Source: Acidobacteriota bacterium
GTDB lineage: Bacteria > Acidobacteriota > Vicinamibacteria > Vicinamibacterales > UBA8438
NCBI GenBank assembly: GCA_011523485.1
Contig: WTGR01000794.1
Coordinates: forward strand, 1 to 6,425
Length of the DNA stretch: 6,425 nt
Reading direction: 5' to 3'
Shown: positions 1 to 5,364 of the stretch, in pieces
Numbering within the stretch: the stretch's first letter is position 1
How the letters are laid out: every line of letters begins with the position of its first letter
Notes under the pieces: model-generated
Databases searched by the model: none
What the model was told of the DNA's origin: nothing
Seen by the model: only the letters and a program-made list of their open reading frames with translations
Position numbers and translations under genes: made by a program

Positions 1-719
1 CGCAGCGCGCCGAGATCCGGCGCCTGTACTACGCCGAGCACTGGAAGATCGGGACTATCGCGGCCCAGCTCGGCCTCCACCGTGAGACGGTCCGCGCCGT
101 CGGCCGTGTCCAACCGTTCGGTTCTTCGCTCGTCGCCGACCTCGCGCGTTGTTTCCACCGACCTCGTCTGCTTGGCCGGGTACGACTTCCCGTCGGCGCC
201 GACCACCCGCTTCGGCAGGTTGCGCCTAGTTGCAACCTGACCGCGTATTTTCCCGACGTACTGGTGCGAGCAGCCGATCTGTTTTGCCAGCCGCACCTGG
301 CTCAGGTCCGGCCACGTCGCGAGCGCGACTTCGATCGCGTGCCGCTTGTCGGCTGGCGTCATCCGCCTGCCGTGCCTCGAGTTGGCGCCGAGCGCGAACC
401 ACAGCGCCTCCTCGCGCGTTCCGCTGTAAACGTCGGCGTCGATCTCCTCGCGATCGAGTTTTCGGAATGCCGCGTAGCGGTGGAAGCCGTCGGCGAGGTA
501 GTTCGCCTCGCCGTCGTGGAACACGCTGACCGCGTCGTACTCGTTGCCGTCGTTGACCTCGTCGGCGTAGCGGTCGACGGTTTCCTGGTCGACTTCCGCT
601 CGCGCTTGCGTCCCCGCGTCGATGACGATGTCGTCGAGCTTCAGCGTCCTGCGCGTCGGTACTCGCGGCGTCTGGTCGTTCGGCAGGGCGGGTCGGTCAT
701 GTCCCTCGCTTGCTCGCAT
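1..719 (-). CDS. ParB/Srx-domain HTH regulator, C-terminus off the left edge
   Basis: 239 codons are open from ATG at 719 to the left edge, beginning [16 protein letters not shown]. Residues 26-118 look like a ParB/sulfiredoxin-fold domain: [15 protein letters not shown] (26-40), then [12 protein letters not shown] (74-85), whose DGFHR occupies the place of the ParB GERR box, then a [14 protein letters not shown] segment (100-113). Residues 138-158 ([20 protein letters not shown]) form a clear helix-turn-helix, and the linker GADGKSYPA (174-182) is typical of this stand-alone ParB-like family. The family binds DNA and usually acts as a regulator on plasmids and islands; no ParA is in the window, so true partitioning is not shown. 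AGGA lies only 2 nt before the ATG, which is tight spacing. A second ATG at 700 is in another frame and stops after 19 codons. The last 40 or so residues are antisense to the istA scrap and may not be native. Confidence 0.8.
   Translation of the reverse strand, partial: MRASEGHDRPALPNDQTPRVPTRRTLKLDDIVIDAGTQARAEVDQETVDRYADEVNDGNEYDAVSVFHDGEANYLADGFHRYAAFRKLDREEIDADVYSGTREEALWFALGANSRHGRRMTPADKRHAIEVALATWPDLSQVRLAKQIGCSHQYVGKIRGQVATRRNLPKRVVGADGKSYPAKQTRSVETTREVGDERRTERLDTADGADRLTVEAELGRDSPDLPVLGVVQAPDLGAL
3..105 (+). mobile_element. IS21-family transposase (IstA) N-terminal fragment
   Basis: Reading + frame 3 from the left edge gives [20 protein letters not shown] followed by [13 protein letters not shown]. 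This matches the start of IS21-type IstA transposases: a short lead, then a helix-turn-helix that binds the element's ends (family knowledge). The codons before it lie outside the window. Only about 34 residues are visible. After roughly position 105 the frame turns into arginine- and proline-rich text that is simply the antisense of the ParB-like gene, so the DDE catalytic core and the partner istB are absent here. No terminal inverted repeat or target duplication was found. It is most likely a truncated relic abutting or inserted into the 3' end of the neighbouring gene. It could instead be another HTH protein of the same superfamily. Confidence 0.6.
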
Positions 720-1226
720 CGTCCTCGTGATGCGAAGCGTAGTGTTCACCGACCGTTTTCCGGGCTCCTCCTCGGTTGGCGCCGTTCTCGGCGCGACCGT
801 TTGTCGCCTGCGGCTGTCGCGCGCGGGCGGCTTGCCTCTGTTCAAGGAGCGGGAGCCGGTTTCGTGCGGGCGTGGCCGGCTTCGCGGCCGCTGCCGGTTT
901 TCCGGTTCCTGCCGTTGCCGCCTCGGCCGACGTGAGTGTTCGTGATCCGTTCGCGGGCGCTGGAGCCGCATCCCGAACACCTGTTGACGCCGTCGGTGGA
1001 GCCCCCGCGTGCGGCAGGATGCGGGTCGTCCGGTCGACGCGGGCCGTCGGGCGTGCTTCCGCTCGTCGTGTCCGTCGGCGCACGCCGCGCGGTTGGATTG
1101 CGGCCTCGTGGCTCTTCCGGAGGACGGCCCTGCCGCACGCTTGCGGCCGACGTCTGTGTCGTGTCCAGGCGGACGCGTCGGGTTCGTGTTGCCGGTCGTC
1201 GCCTCGCGGCGGTTCGGCGTGCGGTT
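720..1226. other. 507-bp region without a supportable gene
   Basis: This lies between the stop of the amber-containing gene and the start of the ParB-like gene. It is open in several frames, but the products are arginine-, alanine- and proline-rich with no recognisable domain. The most protein-like candidate is a minus-strand frame ending with TGA at 697-699, whose stop overlaps the ATG at 700 in an ATGA arrangement. It reads as an Ala/Gln/Arg-rich tail, and I do not call it a gene. The region holds the inverted repeat at 936-980 and presumably the promoter of the ParB-like gene, although I see no convincing -35/-10 pair. Confidence 0.5.
936..980. repeat. Imperfect inverted repeat, 13-nt arms
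   Basis: The left arm GTGTTCGTGATCC (936-948) and the right arm GCATCCCGAACAC (968-980) are reverse complements at 11 of 13 positions, with 7 perfect outer pairs. They are separated by a 19-nt GC-rich spacer. The repeat sits about 220 nt upstream of the ParB-like gene in a stretch with no supported gene. It could be a two-half-site operator or a hairpin in a leader or terminator. No T-run follows on either strand, so a simple Rho-independent terminator is unlikely. Confidence 0.45.
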
Positions 1227-2501
1227 TCAGCGTGCCATGCCGGCGTGCTCGGGCGTGCGTTCGCGCGGGGCGTCGAGGTTCGGCGCCGGTGCGCGTTCCG
1301 GCGGCGGCGGCTCGTCGCCGAGCTTCAGCGGGGTGCGTTCCGCGCTCGAGCGGGCCTGCCGCTCGCGCCAGGCTTCGACCTCGTGGTGGTGCCGGTGGTG
1401 CTCGCGGTCGAGCGGCTGCGGGTCGGCGGTCACCGGCCGCAGGTCGGGGGTGCGTTCATGGACGCGTTCGCGCTGCGGCCACGGCGGGTAGAGCTCGTGC
1501 TCGATCGTGACGACGCGGTCGACGACCTCTTCGAGCCGCTCGGGCTTGTGCTGCAGCTCGCGTCCGGCTTCGCGCAGCAGCTCGGGCTCGGGCGGCGACC
1601 AGCCGAGCCCGGCGCTGTTGGTGCCGCGGCTGGCGACGATGCTGGCGGCCAGCGCGTCGAGCGCCTTCTCGTCGTCGCTCAGCGGCGGGCCGTACTCGGT
1701 GCACAGGGTGCCGCGGGCGGCGGCGTAGAGCTCCTCGCGCGCCTGCTCCGCATCGGTCCCCTGCGGCTGCGGGACGTACAGGTCGATCACCGGGCCGTAC
1801 TGCTCGGTCTCGAACGCCGTGCGGTTCTCCTCGGGGGAGATCTCGAGGCTGGTGCCTATGCGACCGGCGCACTTGCGCAGGTCGTCCGGGTTGCCCTCGA
1901 CGGCGCGGCCGCGGGCGACCGCCTCGCGCCAGATGGCGCCGCCGTCGTCGAGTCTGAGGTTCTTGCACCAAGCGATGTCGCCGGCGGCCATGCTGCTGGT
2001 GGCGCCCTCGAGCGCGCGGCTTGCGACGACGGCGGATCCGGCGTTGTCGCGGCTGTCGTCCCGGGGCAGCCAGGCGCTCATGTGGTTGCGGTTGGGAGCG
2101 CCCCAGTCGGCCGGCGGCGTCGCCCCCGGGTACTTCACCACCTACCGTTCGGTGTCGTACACCTCGGGCGGCCACCCGGCCTTGTGCTCGACCAGGTCGG
2201 CGGCGAGCTCCTGCCTGACCGACAGCAGGTGGCCGTCGACGTTGCGCGGCAGGTTGTCGCCGCCGTGCGTCGTCTGCTGCACGCGTGCGTGCCCCGCCTC
2301 GAGCAGCTCGCCGTACTTGGCCGCGAGCGAGCGTTCGTCGATGCGCGCCTGCTCGCTTCGCGGGCCGGTTTCGGCCTTCGCGCGCGGCATGCGCATGCGC
2401 GCCTCGGCGTCGCTCATCCCGGTGGGGTGGTCGGGCCAGGACCACTCGGTGCTGCCGACGACTTCGAGCGTGTTGGTCTTCCGGTTGACGACTGTGGGCA
2501 T
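1227..2501 (-). pseudogene. Hypothetical protein, ~424 codons, interrupted by in-frame amber
   Basis: I do not recognise this family. Starting at ATG 2501 (MPTVVNRKTNTLEVV), 119 codons run to TAG at 2144-2142. The same frame then continues for 304 more codons to TGA at 1227. The downstream half starts abruptly (VVKYPGATPPADWGAP) with no ribosome site of its own. The reading EVYDTER-stop-VVKYPG looks like one continuous chain in which CAG (Gln) became TAG. The N-terminal third is charged and mostly helical in character. The middle has mixed, globular-looking composition, including MAAGDIAWCKNLRLDDG. The last 80 or so residues are low-complexity Pro/Glu/Arg with a histidine cluster, HHRHHH, near residue 370. 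No signal peptide or membrane segment is evident. The ATG at 2501 is preferred because the reading upstream of it is Arg/Pro-rich and resembles intergenic DNA; the ribosome site is weak. If the two halves are translated separately, the second would use GTG at 2141. Confidence 0.6.
2142..2144 (-). other. In-frame amber codon (TAG) splitting one reading frame
   Basis: On the minus strand the TAG is followed at once by GTG GTG AAG in the same frame, with coding character on both sides. A single C-to-T change from CAG would explain it. No Shine-Dalgarno sequence for re-initiation is visible just before it (GACACCGAACGG). Confidence 0.7.
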
Positions 2502-2615
2502 GGCGTTCTCGCGGACGCCGAAGTGTAGTGGCGCGCTGCCGTGGTGGCGGGGACCCTGGCGCGGCGTTCCACGCGGTTGCGGCGTTCCGGCCGACGCGTT
2601 CGGGTGCGGTCTTCG

Positions 2616-2642
2616 GGCGGACGCCTCTCCGGGCGTTCCGCC
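2616..2642. repeat. Strong hairpin with core GGACGCCTCTCCGGGCG
   Basis: GGCGGACGCC (2616-2625) pairs with GGCGTTCCGCC (2632-2642): ten pairs with one bulged T and a 6-nt loop, TCTCCG. Its core is nearly the same as the 27-bp repeats at 5098 and 5287, which lack the two extra Cs in the loop. It lies about 50 nt upstream of the candidate -10 box, so it could be a regulator site, or a small dispersed intergenic repeat unrelated to this promoter. Confidence 0.5.
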
Positions 2643-2694
2643 TCGTGTTCGTCCCCGGCGTGCCGGCACCCGGCGGGTGCGCTTGGTTCGTTCC

Positions 2695-2700
2695 TATACT
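2695..2700 (+). promoter_or_regulatory. Candidate -10 box TATACT for the beta-helix gene
   Basis: TATACT is one of the few AT-rich hexamers in this region and stands 21 nt before the GTG start, which would give a leader of about 14 nt. No good -35 is seen at the expected distance (around 2672, GGCGGG), so the call rests on the -10 alone. Confidence 0.35.
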
Positions 2701-2707
2701 CGCTGTC

Positions 2708-2723
2708 GAGGTGCAGCCGAGTG
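2708..2723 (+). promoter_or_regulatory. Ribosome binding site and GTG start of the beta-helix gene
   Basis: GAGGTG (2708-2713) lies 7 nt before GTG at 2721. This decides the start: upstream of it the same frame gives arginine-rich text, and downstream it becomes protein-like at once (VSERPLPPNLQPELIERV). Confidence 0.6.
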
Positions 2724-3227
2724 AGTGAACGTCCCCTTCCGCCCAACCTGCAGCCCGAGCTCATCGAGCGGGTCGCCGCCTTCGTGGAGCGTCTGCCGCC
2801 GCGCGGCCTGACCATCGAGGAGCCGTCGGCTCCGCTGTTCCGGCGCATGTCGCCCGAGGCGGTCGATCACGGCGTGCTCGATCCCACGAACCCGGCCTTC
2901 GATCCCGAGCGGGGCTGCTTCTACGATCCGCCGTCGCTACCGCTCGACGCGTTCGACTTCTCCGACGGTTCGTACTACGGTCCCGGCGATAGGGGCGCGG
3001 CCGGCGGGCTCGCCGCCGCCGTGGTCGCGGTGTGCGAGCGCGACGGCGTCGACGTGTCGGCCGCGGTGGCCGCCGGGCGCGAGGCCGCGGCGGGCGGCCA
3101 GGCCGGCGACCGGCGCTTCCTTGAGGTCGCGCTCGGCGTCGAACGCGACACCGCCGAGGCGCTCGCCGCAGGCTCCGGCGTCATCCGCGAGCTGTGTCCG
3201 GCCCGTGCGGTCACCGGCGTCTACATG

Positions 3228-3246
3228 GCGCGCGCTACGCAGCGCG
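3228..3246 (+). other. Frameshift 1 in the beta-helix gene
   Basis: The upstream frame is protein-like up to GVYMARAT, and the downstream frame is protein-like from SAADGECGHNVW. Treating C3240 in ACG-C-AGC as an extra base joins them as ARAT-SAADGECG without loss. The exact base cannot be fixed from one sequence. No stop codon, slippery run or stem-loop typical of programmed frameshifting is apparent. Confidence 0.65.
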
Positions 3247-3312
3247 GCCGACGGCGAGTGCGGGCACAACGTGTGGCGGAACGACGTTCCCGAGCTGGCT
3301 TCCGGCAATCGC

Positions 3313-3627
3313 ATGGGACCGCGGGTCGATCCGACCGCCTACGTCGATCCGCAGGCGCATGTGGCGCGTGACGCCGTCGTCGGGCCCGACGCCTACGTGG
3401 GCGGCGGCGCAGTGCTGCTGTCGGGCACCCGCGTCGGTGCGGGCTCGTGCATCGACGACGGCGCGGTCCTCGGTCCCGACACGGTGATCGGCGACGGCGT
3501 CTGGGTGGGCGCCGACGCGCACGTGCGCTCGGCCCGGGTGGGCGACTACGCGGTCGTCGAGGACACCGGCGTCGTGCTCGGCGCCGGTGTCCCTGCCGGC
3601 TCGGTGGTCGTCGCCCGCCAGGTCGTT
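3313..3627 (+). repeat. Hexapeptide block 1
   Basis: This runs from MGPRVDPTAYVDPQAHVARD to VPAGSVVVARQVV, roughly fifteen turns' worth of hexapeptides with V/L at the inward position and A, S, T or C two to three residues on. It closes with the segment VVVARQVV, followed by a Pro/Gly-rich linker (PVPRILPPGQV) to about 3720. That closing segment is echoed downstream at about 5160-5255. Confidence 0.8.
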
Positions 3628-3723
3628 CGCGATCCAGGCGGTTCCGACCCGGTCCCGCGCATCCTGCCGCCCGGGCAGGTGCGTGGCGCCGCCGGCGCTT
3701 CGGCCGCGGATCCGTTTCCCGGT

Positions 3724-4000
3724 GCCCTGGTCATGCCGGGGGCGCGCGTGGCCGACACCGCGTTCCTCGCGCCGGGCTCGGTGGCCTGCCCCGGCGCGGT
3801 CGTCGGCCCCGGTGCGCACGTCGGTCCCGGCGTGGTCGTCGGTTCCGGCGCTCTCGTAGGCGAGGGCGCTTATCTGCCCGCCGGCGCGCAGCGCACCGTC
3901 GTCGGGTCGGGCGGCATCGTCGGTCCCGACGCGTCGGTGGCCGCCGGCGCCGTCGTGCGCCCGCGCTACGCGGTGCATGCCGGGCGTTCGCTCGGTCCCG
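3724..4000 (+). repeat. Hexapeptide block 2
   Basis: This runs from ALVMPGARVADTAFLAPGSV through GPGAHVGPGVVVGSGALVGE to AGAVVRPRYAVHAGRSLGPG. The coding DNA carries recurring copies of GTCGGTCCCG, so repeat units may have spread by duplication. An irregular linker (about 4000-4160) follows, with a tryptophan-containing segment, LRTSRWERWQRYLTDGG, that is not hexapeptide and may be a short capping or oligomerisation helix. Confidence 0.8.
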
Positions 4001-4164
4001 GCCACGCCACCTCGTGCAGCGTGCAGCCGCCCGGGGCTCCCGGGCGCGTCGACGGTCCGCCGGCGCCGCTGCGCACCTCGCGCTGGGAGCGCTGGCAGCG
4101 CTACCTCACCGACGGCGGCGTCTCCTCGGACGTGCCCGCGGCGATCGCCGGCAAGCCGGACTAC

Positions 4165-4818
4165 CGCGTGCATCCGACCGCGCAGGTCCACGTGTCGGCG
4201 CGCCTGTCGCGCGACACCGTGGTCGGTCCCTACGCGACCGTCGGCAAGGATGTGGTCACCCGCGGCGCCTGCGACATACGCGCGGGCGCGGTGGTCGGTC
4301 CCGAGTGCGATCTCGAGAACGTGGTCGTCGCGCACGACGCGCGGGTCGGTGCCGGGTGCACCCTGCGCGGCGTCAGCGTCGGCGGGACCACGCCGGATTC
4401 GCCGGCGGCGGCCGCCGGGGAACGGTGCCGTCTCGCCGACTCGAGCGTCGGGTCGGGGGCGACGCTCGGCGACCGGGTCTTGATGCTCGCGGCCCAGGTC
4501 GGCCCCGGTGCGCACGTCGGCAGCCACGTGCAGACTGGGCGCGGGGTCCAACGTGCGCGCGATCGCGCGCGTCGGCGACCACGTGCACCTGGCCTCCTCG
4601 GCGGTGGTCGAGCGCGGCGCCTCGGTCGGCTCCGGATCGAAGCTCGGCACCGAGTCGTCGGTGGGCCAGCTCGCGCAGGTCGGCCGCGACTGCCGCCTGG
4701 GTCCGCGCTCGTCGATCGCCGACCGCGCGCACATGGGCGCCGGGTCGCAGGTCGGCGATGGCGTGAAGCTGCCCGCGGGCGTCGACGTCGCGCCTGGCGC
4801 GGTCGTGTCCGAGTTCAG
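4165..4818 (+). repeat. Hexapeptide block 3, crossing the 4534 frameshift
   Basis: This runs from VHPTAQVHVSARLSRDTVVG to VKLPAGVDVAPGAVVSEF. The repeats stop making sense in the middle frame at VGSHVQ and resume at once as LGAGSNVRAI one frame further on. That shows a single-base lesion inside an otherwise continuous helix. It is the longest of the three blocks and contains loop insertions, such as the Thr/Pro/Ala-rich stretch at about 4385-4420. Confidence 0.8.
4531..4537 (+). other. Frameshift 2 in the beta-helix gene (extra A at 4534)
   Basis: The sequence is CAG-A-CTG. Dropping A4534 restores VGSHVQ-LGAGSNVRAI, which keeps hexapeptide spacing on both sides. With the A present, the middle frame turns into Arg-rich text. 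The repeat register makes this the best-located lesion in the window. Confidence 0.75.
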
Positions 4819-5097
4819 TCCCGACGCGGAGCTTCCTGGGCGACTCGTGCGCTCGGCGCGGGCGCCGTCGGGGGCGAGGCGCCGCCGCCGGCCGTCGCTC
4901 CCGTTGCCGCCGGGGCTTCGGCCGCGGCCAGCGATCGCGGTCGCGACCGGTCCCCTTCTTCCGGCCGCGTCGTCTGAACGCCTCGACGTCGACGCCTTCC
5001 TGTCGAACCTGCCTCTTGACGCCGTGTACGGCTCCAGGTGCACGCTCCCGGCTTCGGGGTGCGGCCGGCCGACGCCTCATTGCGTGCTCGCCCCTCT

Positions 5098-5124
5098 GGC
5101 GGCCTGTGGACGCCTCTGGGCGGT
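5098..5124. repeat. 27-bp direct repeat, copy 1
   Basis: It begins GGCGGCCTGTGG and ends CTCTGGGCGGT. It differs from the copy at 5287 at a single base (C versus T at the seventh position), and the two lie 189 bp apart. The inner CGCC-TCTG-GGCG can fold into a 4-bp stem with a tetraloop. Confidence 0.7.
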
Positions 5125-5286
5125 GTTTCCGTGCGGACGCCTTCTTCGGACCGGCTGCGTTCCTGCCGGCGAGCGTCGTGGTCGCGCGCCAGGTCGTCGG
5201 CGACGTCGTCGACGTCGTTCCCCGGACCCTGCCCGCCGGGGAGGTCGGTGCTGGTGGCGGACGCCCTCTACCGTCCGTGCCTGTCA

Positions 5287-5313
5287 GGCGGCTTGTGGAC
5301 GCCTCTGGGCGGT
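5287..5313. repeat. 27-bp direct repeat, copy 2
   Basis: This is the second copy of the repeat at 5098, with 26 of 27 bases identical. Similarity fades beyond it, although both copies are followed within about 20 nt by a G-rich run and ACGCC. It lies about 46 nt beyond the toxin gene's stop codon. Confidence 0.7.
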
Positions 5314-5343
5314 TTCTGCGGGTAAGACGCCCGCCGGCGCGTG

Positions 5344-5364
5344 GCTGAAAAGCGCTCGTTCAGC
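5344..5364 (-). terminator. Weak hairpin at the stop of the AbiEii-like gene
   Basis: GCTGAA (5344-5349) and TTCAGC (5359-5364) are exact inverted repeats around a 9-nt loop, and the stem overlaps the TGA stop. There is no following T-run on the minus strand, so a Rho-independent terminator is only a possibility. Confidence 0.2.

Larger units (their letters stand above)
2502..2720. promoter_or_regulatory. Divergent intergenic region between the amber gene and the beta-helix gene
   Basis: These 219 bp separate two genes transcribed away from each other, so both promoters should be here. The word GCGTTCC occurs three times between about 2560 and 2640, within a G/C-rich run containing a strong hairpin (2616-2642). 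Toward the + strand gene there is a -10-like box. No coding region is supported, since the open frames here give only Arg/Gly/Pro-rich text. Confidence 0.5.
2721..4977 (+). pseudogene. Giant hexapeptide-repeat (left-handed beta-helix) protein, frameshifted
   Basis: The protein is read in three successive frames. Residues 1-173 (2721-3239) form an N-terminal domain I do not recognise, with acidic and aromatic patches such as DPTNPAFDPERGCFYDPP and DFSDGSYYGPGDRG and then an Ala-rich helical part. Near 3240 the sense passes to the next frame (SAADGECGHNVWRNDVPELA). From 3313 there are three blocks of [V/L/I]-G-x-x-A/S-x hexapeptides, the signature of a left-handed parallel beta-helix, such as GPDAYVGGGAVL and GPGAHVGPGVVVGSGALVGE. 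At 4534 one extra A shifts the frame again and the repeats continue (LGAGSNVRAIARVGDHVHLA). The C-terminus is uncertain: Ala/Pro-rich codons with a coding-like G-first bias appear in the middle frame and stop at 4977, which would need a third frame change near 4830-4870. LbH repeats occur in acyltransferases, gamma-carbonic anhydrases and structural proteins; no catalytic domain was seen, so a structural or binding role is inferred. It may be a decayed gene or carry sequencing errors. Confidence 0.75.
4978..5359. other. Convergent intergenic region with a beta-helix echo
   Basis: These 382 bp lie between the beta-helix gene and the stop of the AbiEii-like gene. Frames remain open through it, but no complete gene is supported. 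In one + frame about 5137-5255 reads ADAFFGPAAFLPASVVVARQ, then VVGDVVDVVPRTLPAGEV. This mirrors the end of block 1 (VPAGSVVVARQVV, then VPRILPPGQV). It looks like a degraded partial duplication rather than a functional gene. The start of the region, about 4980-5040, is also faintly coding-like (SSERLDVDAFLSNLPLDAVY) and could be a displaced C-terminus of the large protein. Confidence 0.45.

Noticed and set aside
264..935. 223-codon + strand frame
   Set aside because: It is antisense to the ParB-like gene, whose ParB-like and HTH motifs are on the minus strand.
697..1083. 128-codon - strand Ala/Gln/Arg-rich frame whose stop overlaps an ATG
   Set aside because: The ATGA junction is suggestive, but the product is low-complexity with no domain and no ribosome site; kept only as a note.
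936..2528. 530-codon + strand open frame
   Set aside because: It is antisense to the amber-containing gene and reads as Val/Arg/Gly-rich shadow text. GC richness removes stops; no start context or domain.
3460..4310. Recurring GTCGGTCCCG word as a DNA repeat array or CRISPR
   Set aside because: Spacing follows the codons of the Val-Gly-Pro hexapeptides and is irregular; it is a consequence of the protein repeat.
3228..4537. Programmed +1 frameshifting
   Set aside because: Neither site has a stop codon in the decoding position, a slippery run or a stimulatory structure, and two such sites in one gene would be extraordinary.
3447..4766. 439-codon + strand Arg-rich frame
   Set aside because: Its product is almost pure Arg/Gly/Ala, an off-frame reading of the beta-helix gene.
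3313..4818. Assignment of the hexapeptide protein to a known acyltransferase or gamma-carbonic anhydrase
   Set aside because: The histidine triad of gamma-carbonic anhydrase and acyltransferase catalytic signatures are not visible, and the length and block layout do not fit.
3235..5043. 602-codon - strand open frame
   Set aside because: It is the mirror of the hexapeptide-repeat coding DNA; its apparent periodicity (Arg/Asp/His/Gly) is inherited from the real repeats on the + strand.
5016..5348. 110-codon + strand frame as a small gene
   Set aside because: Its only protein-like part is a fragment resembling block 1 of the large protein, and its two ends are made of the 27-bp direct repeat; better seen as a remnant.
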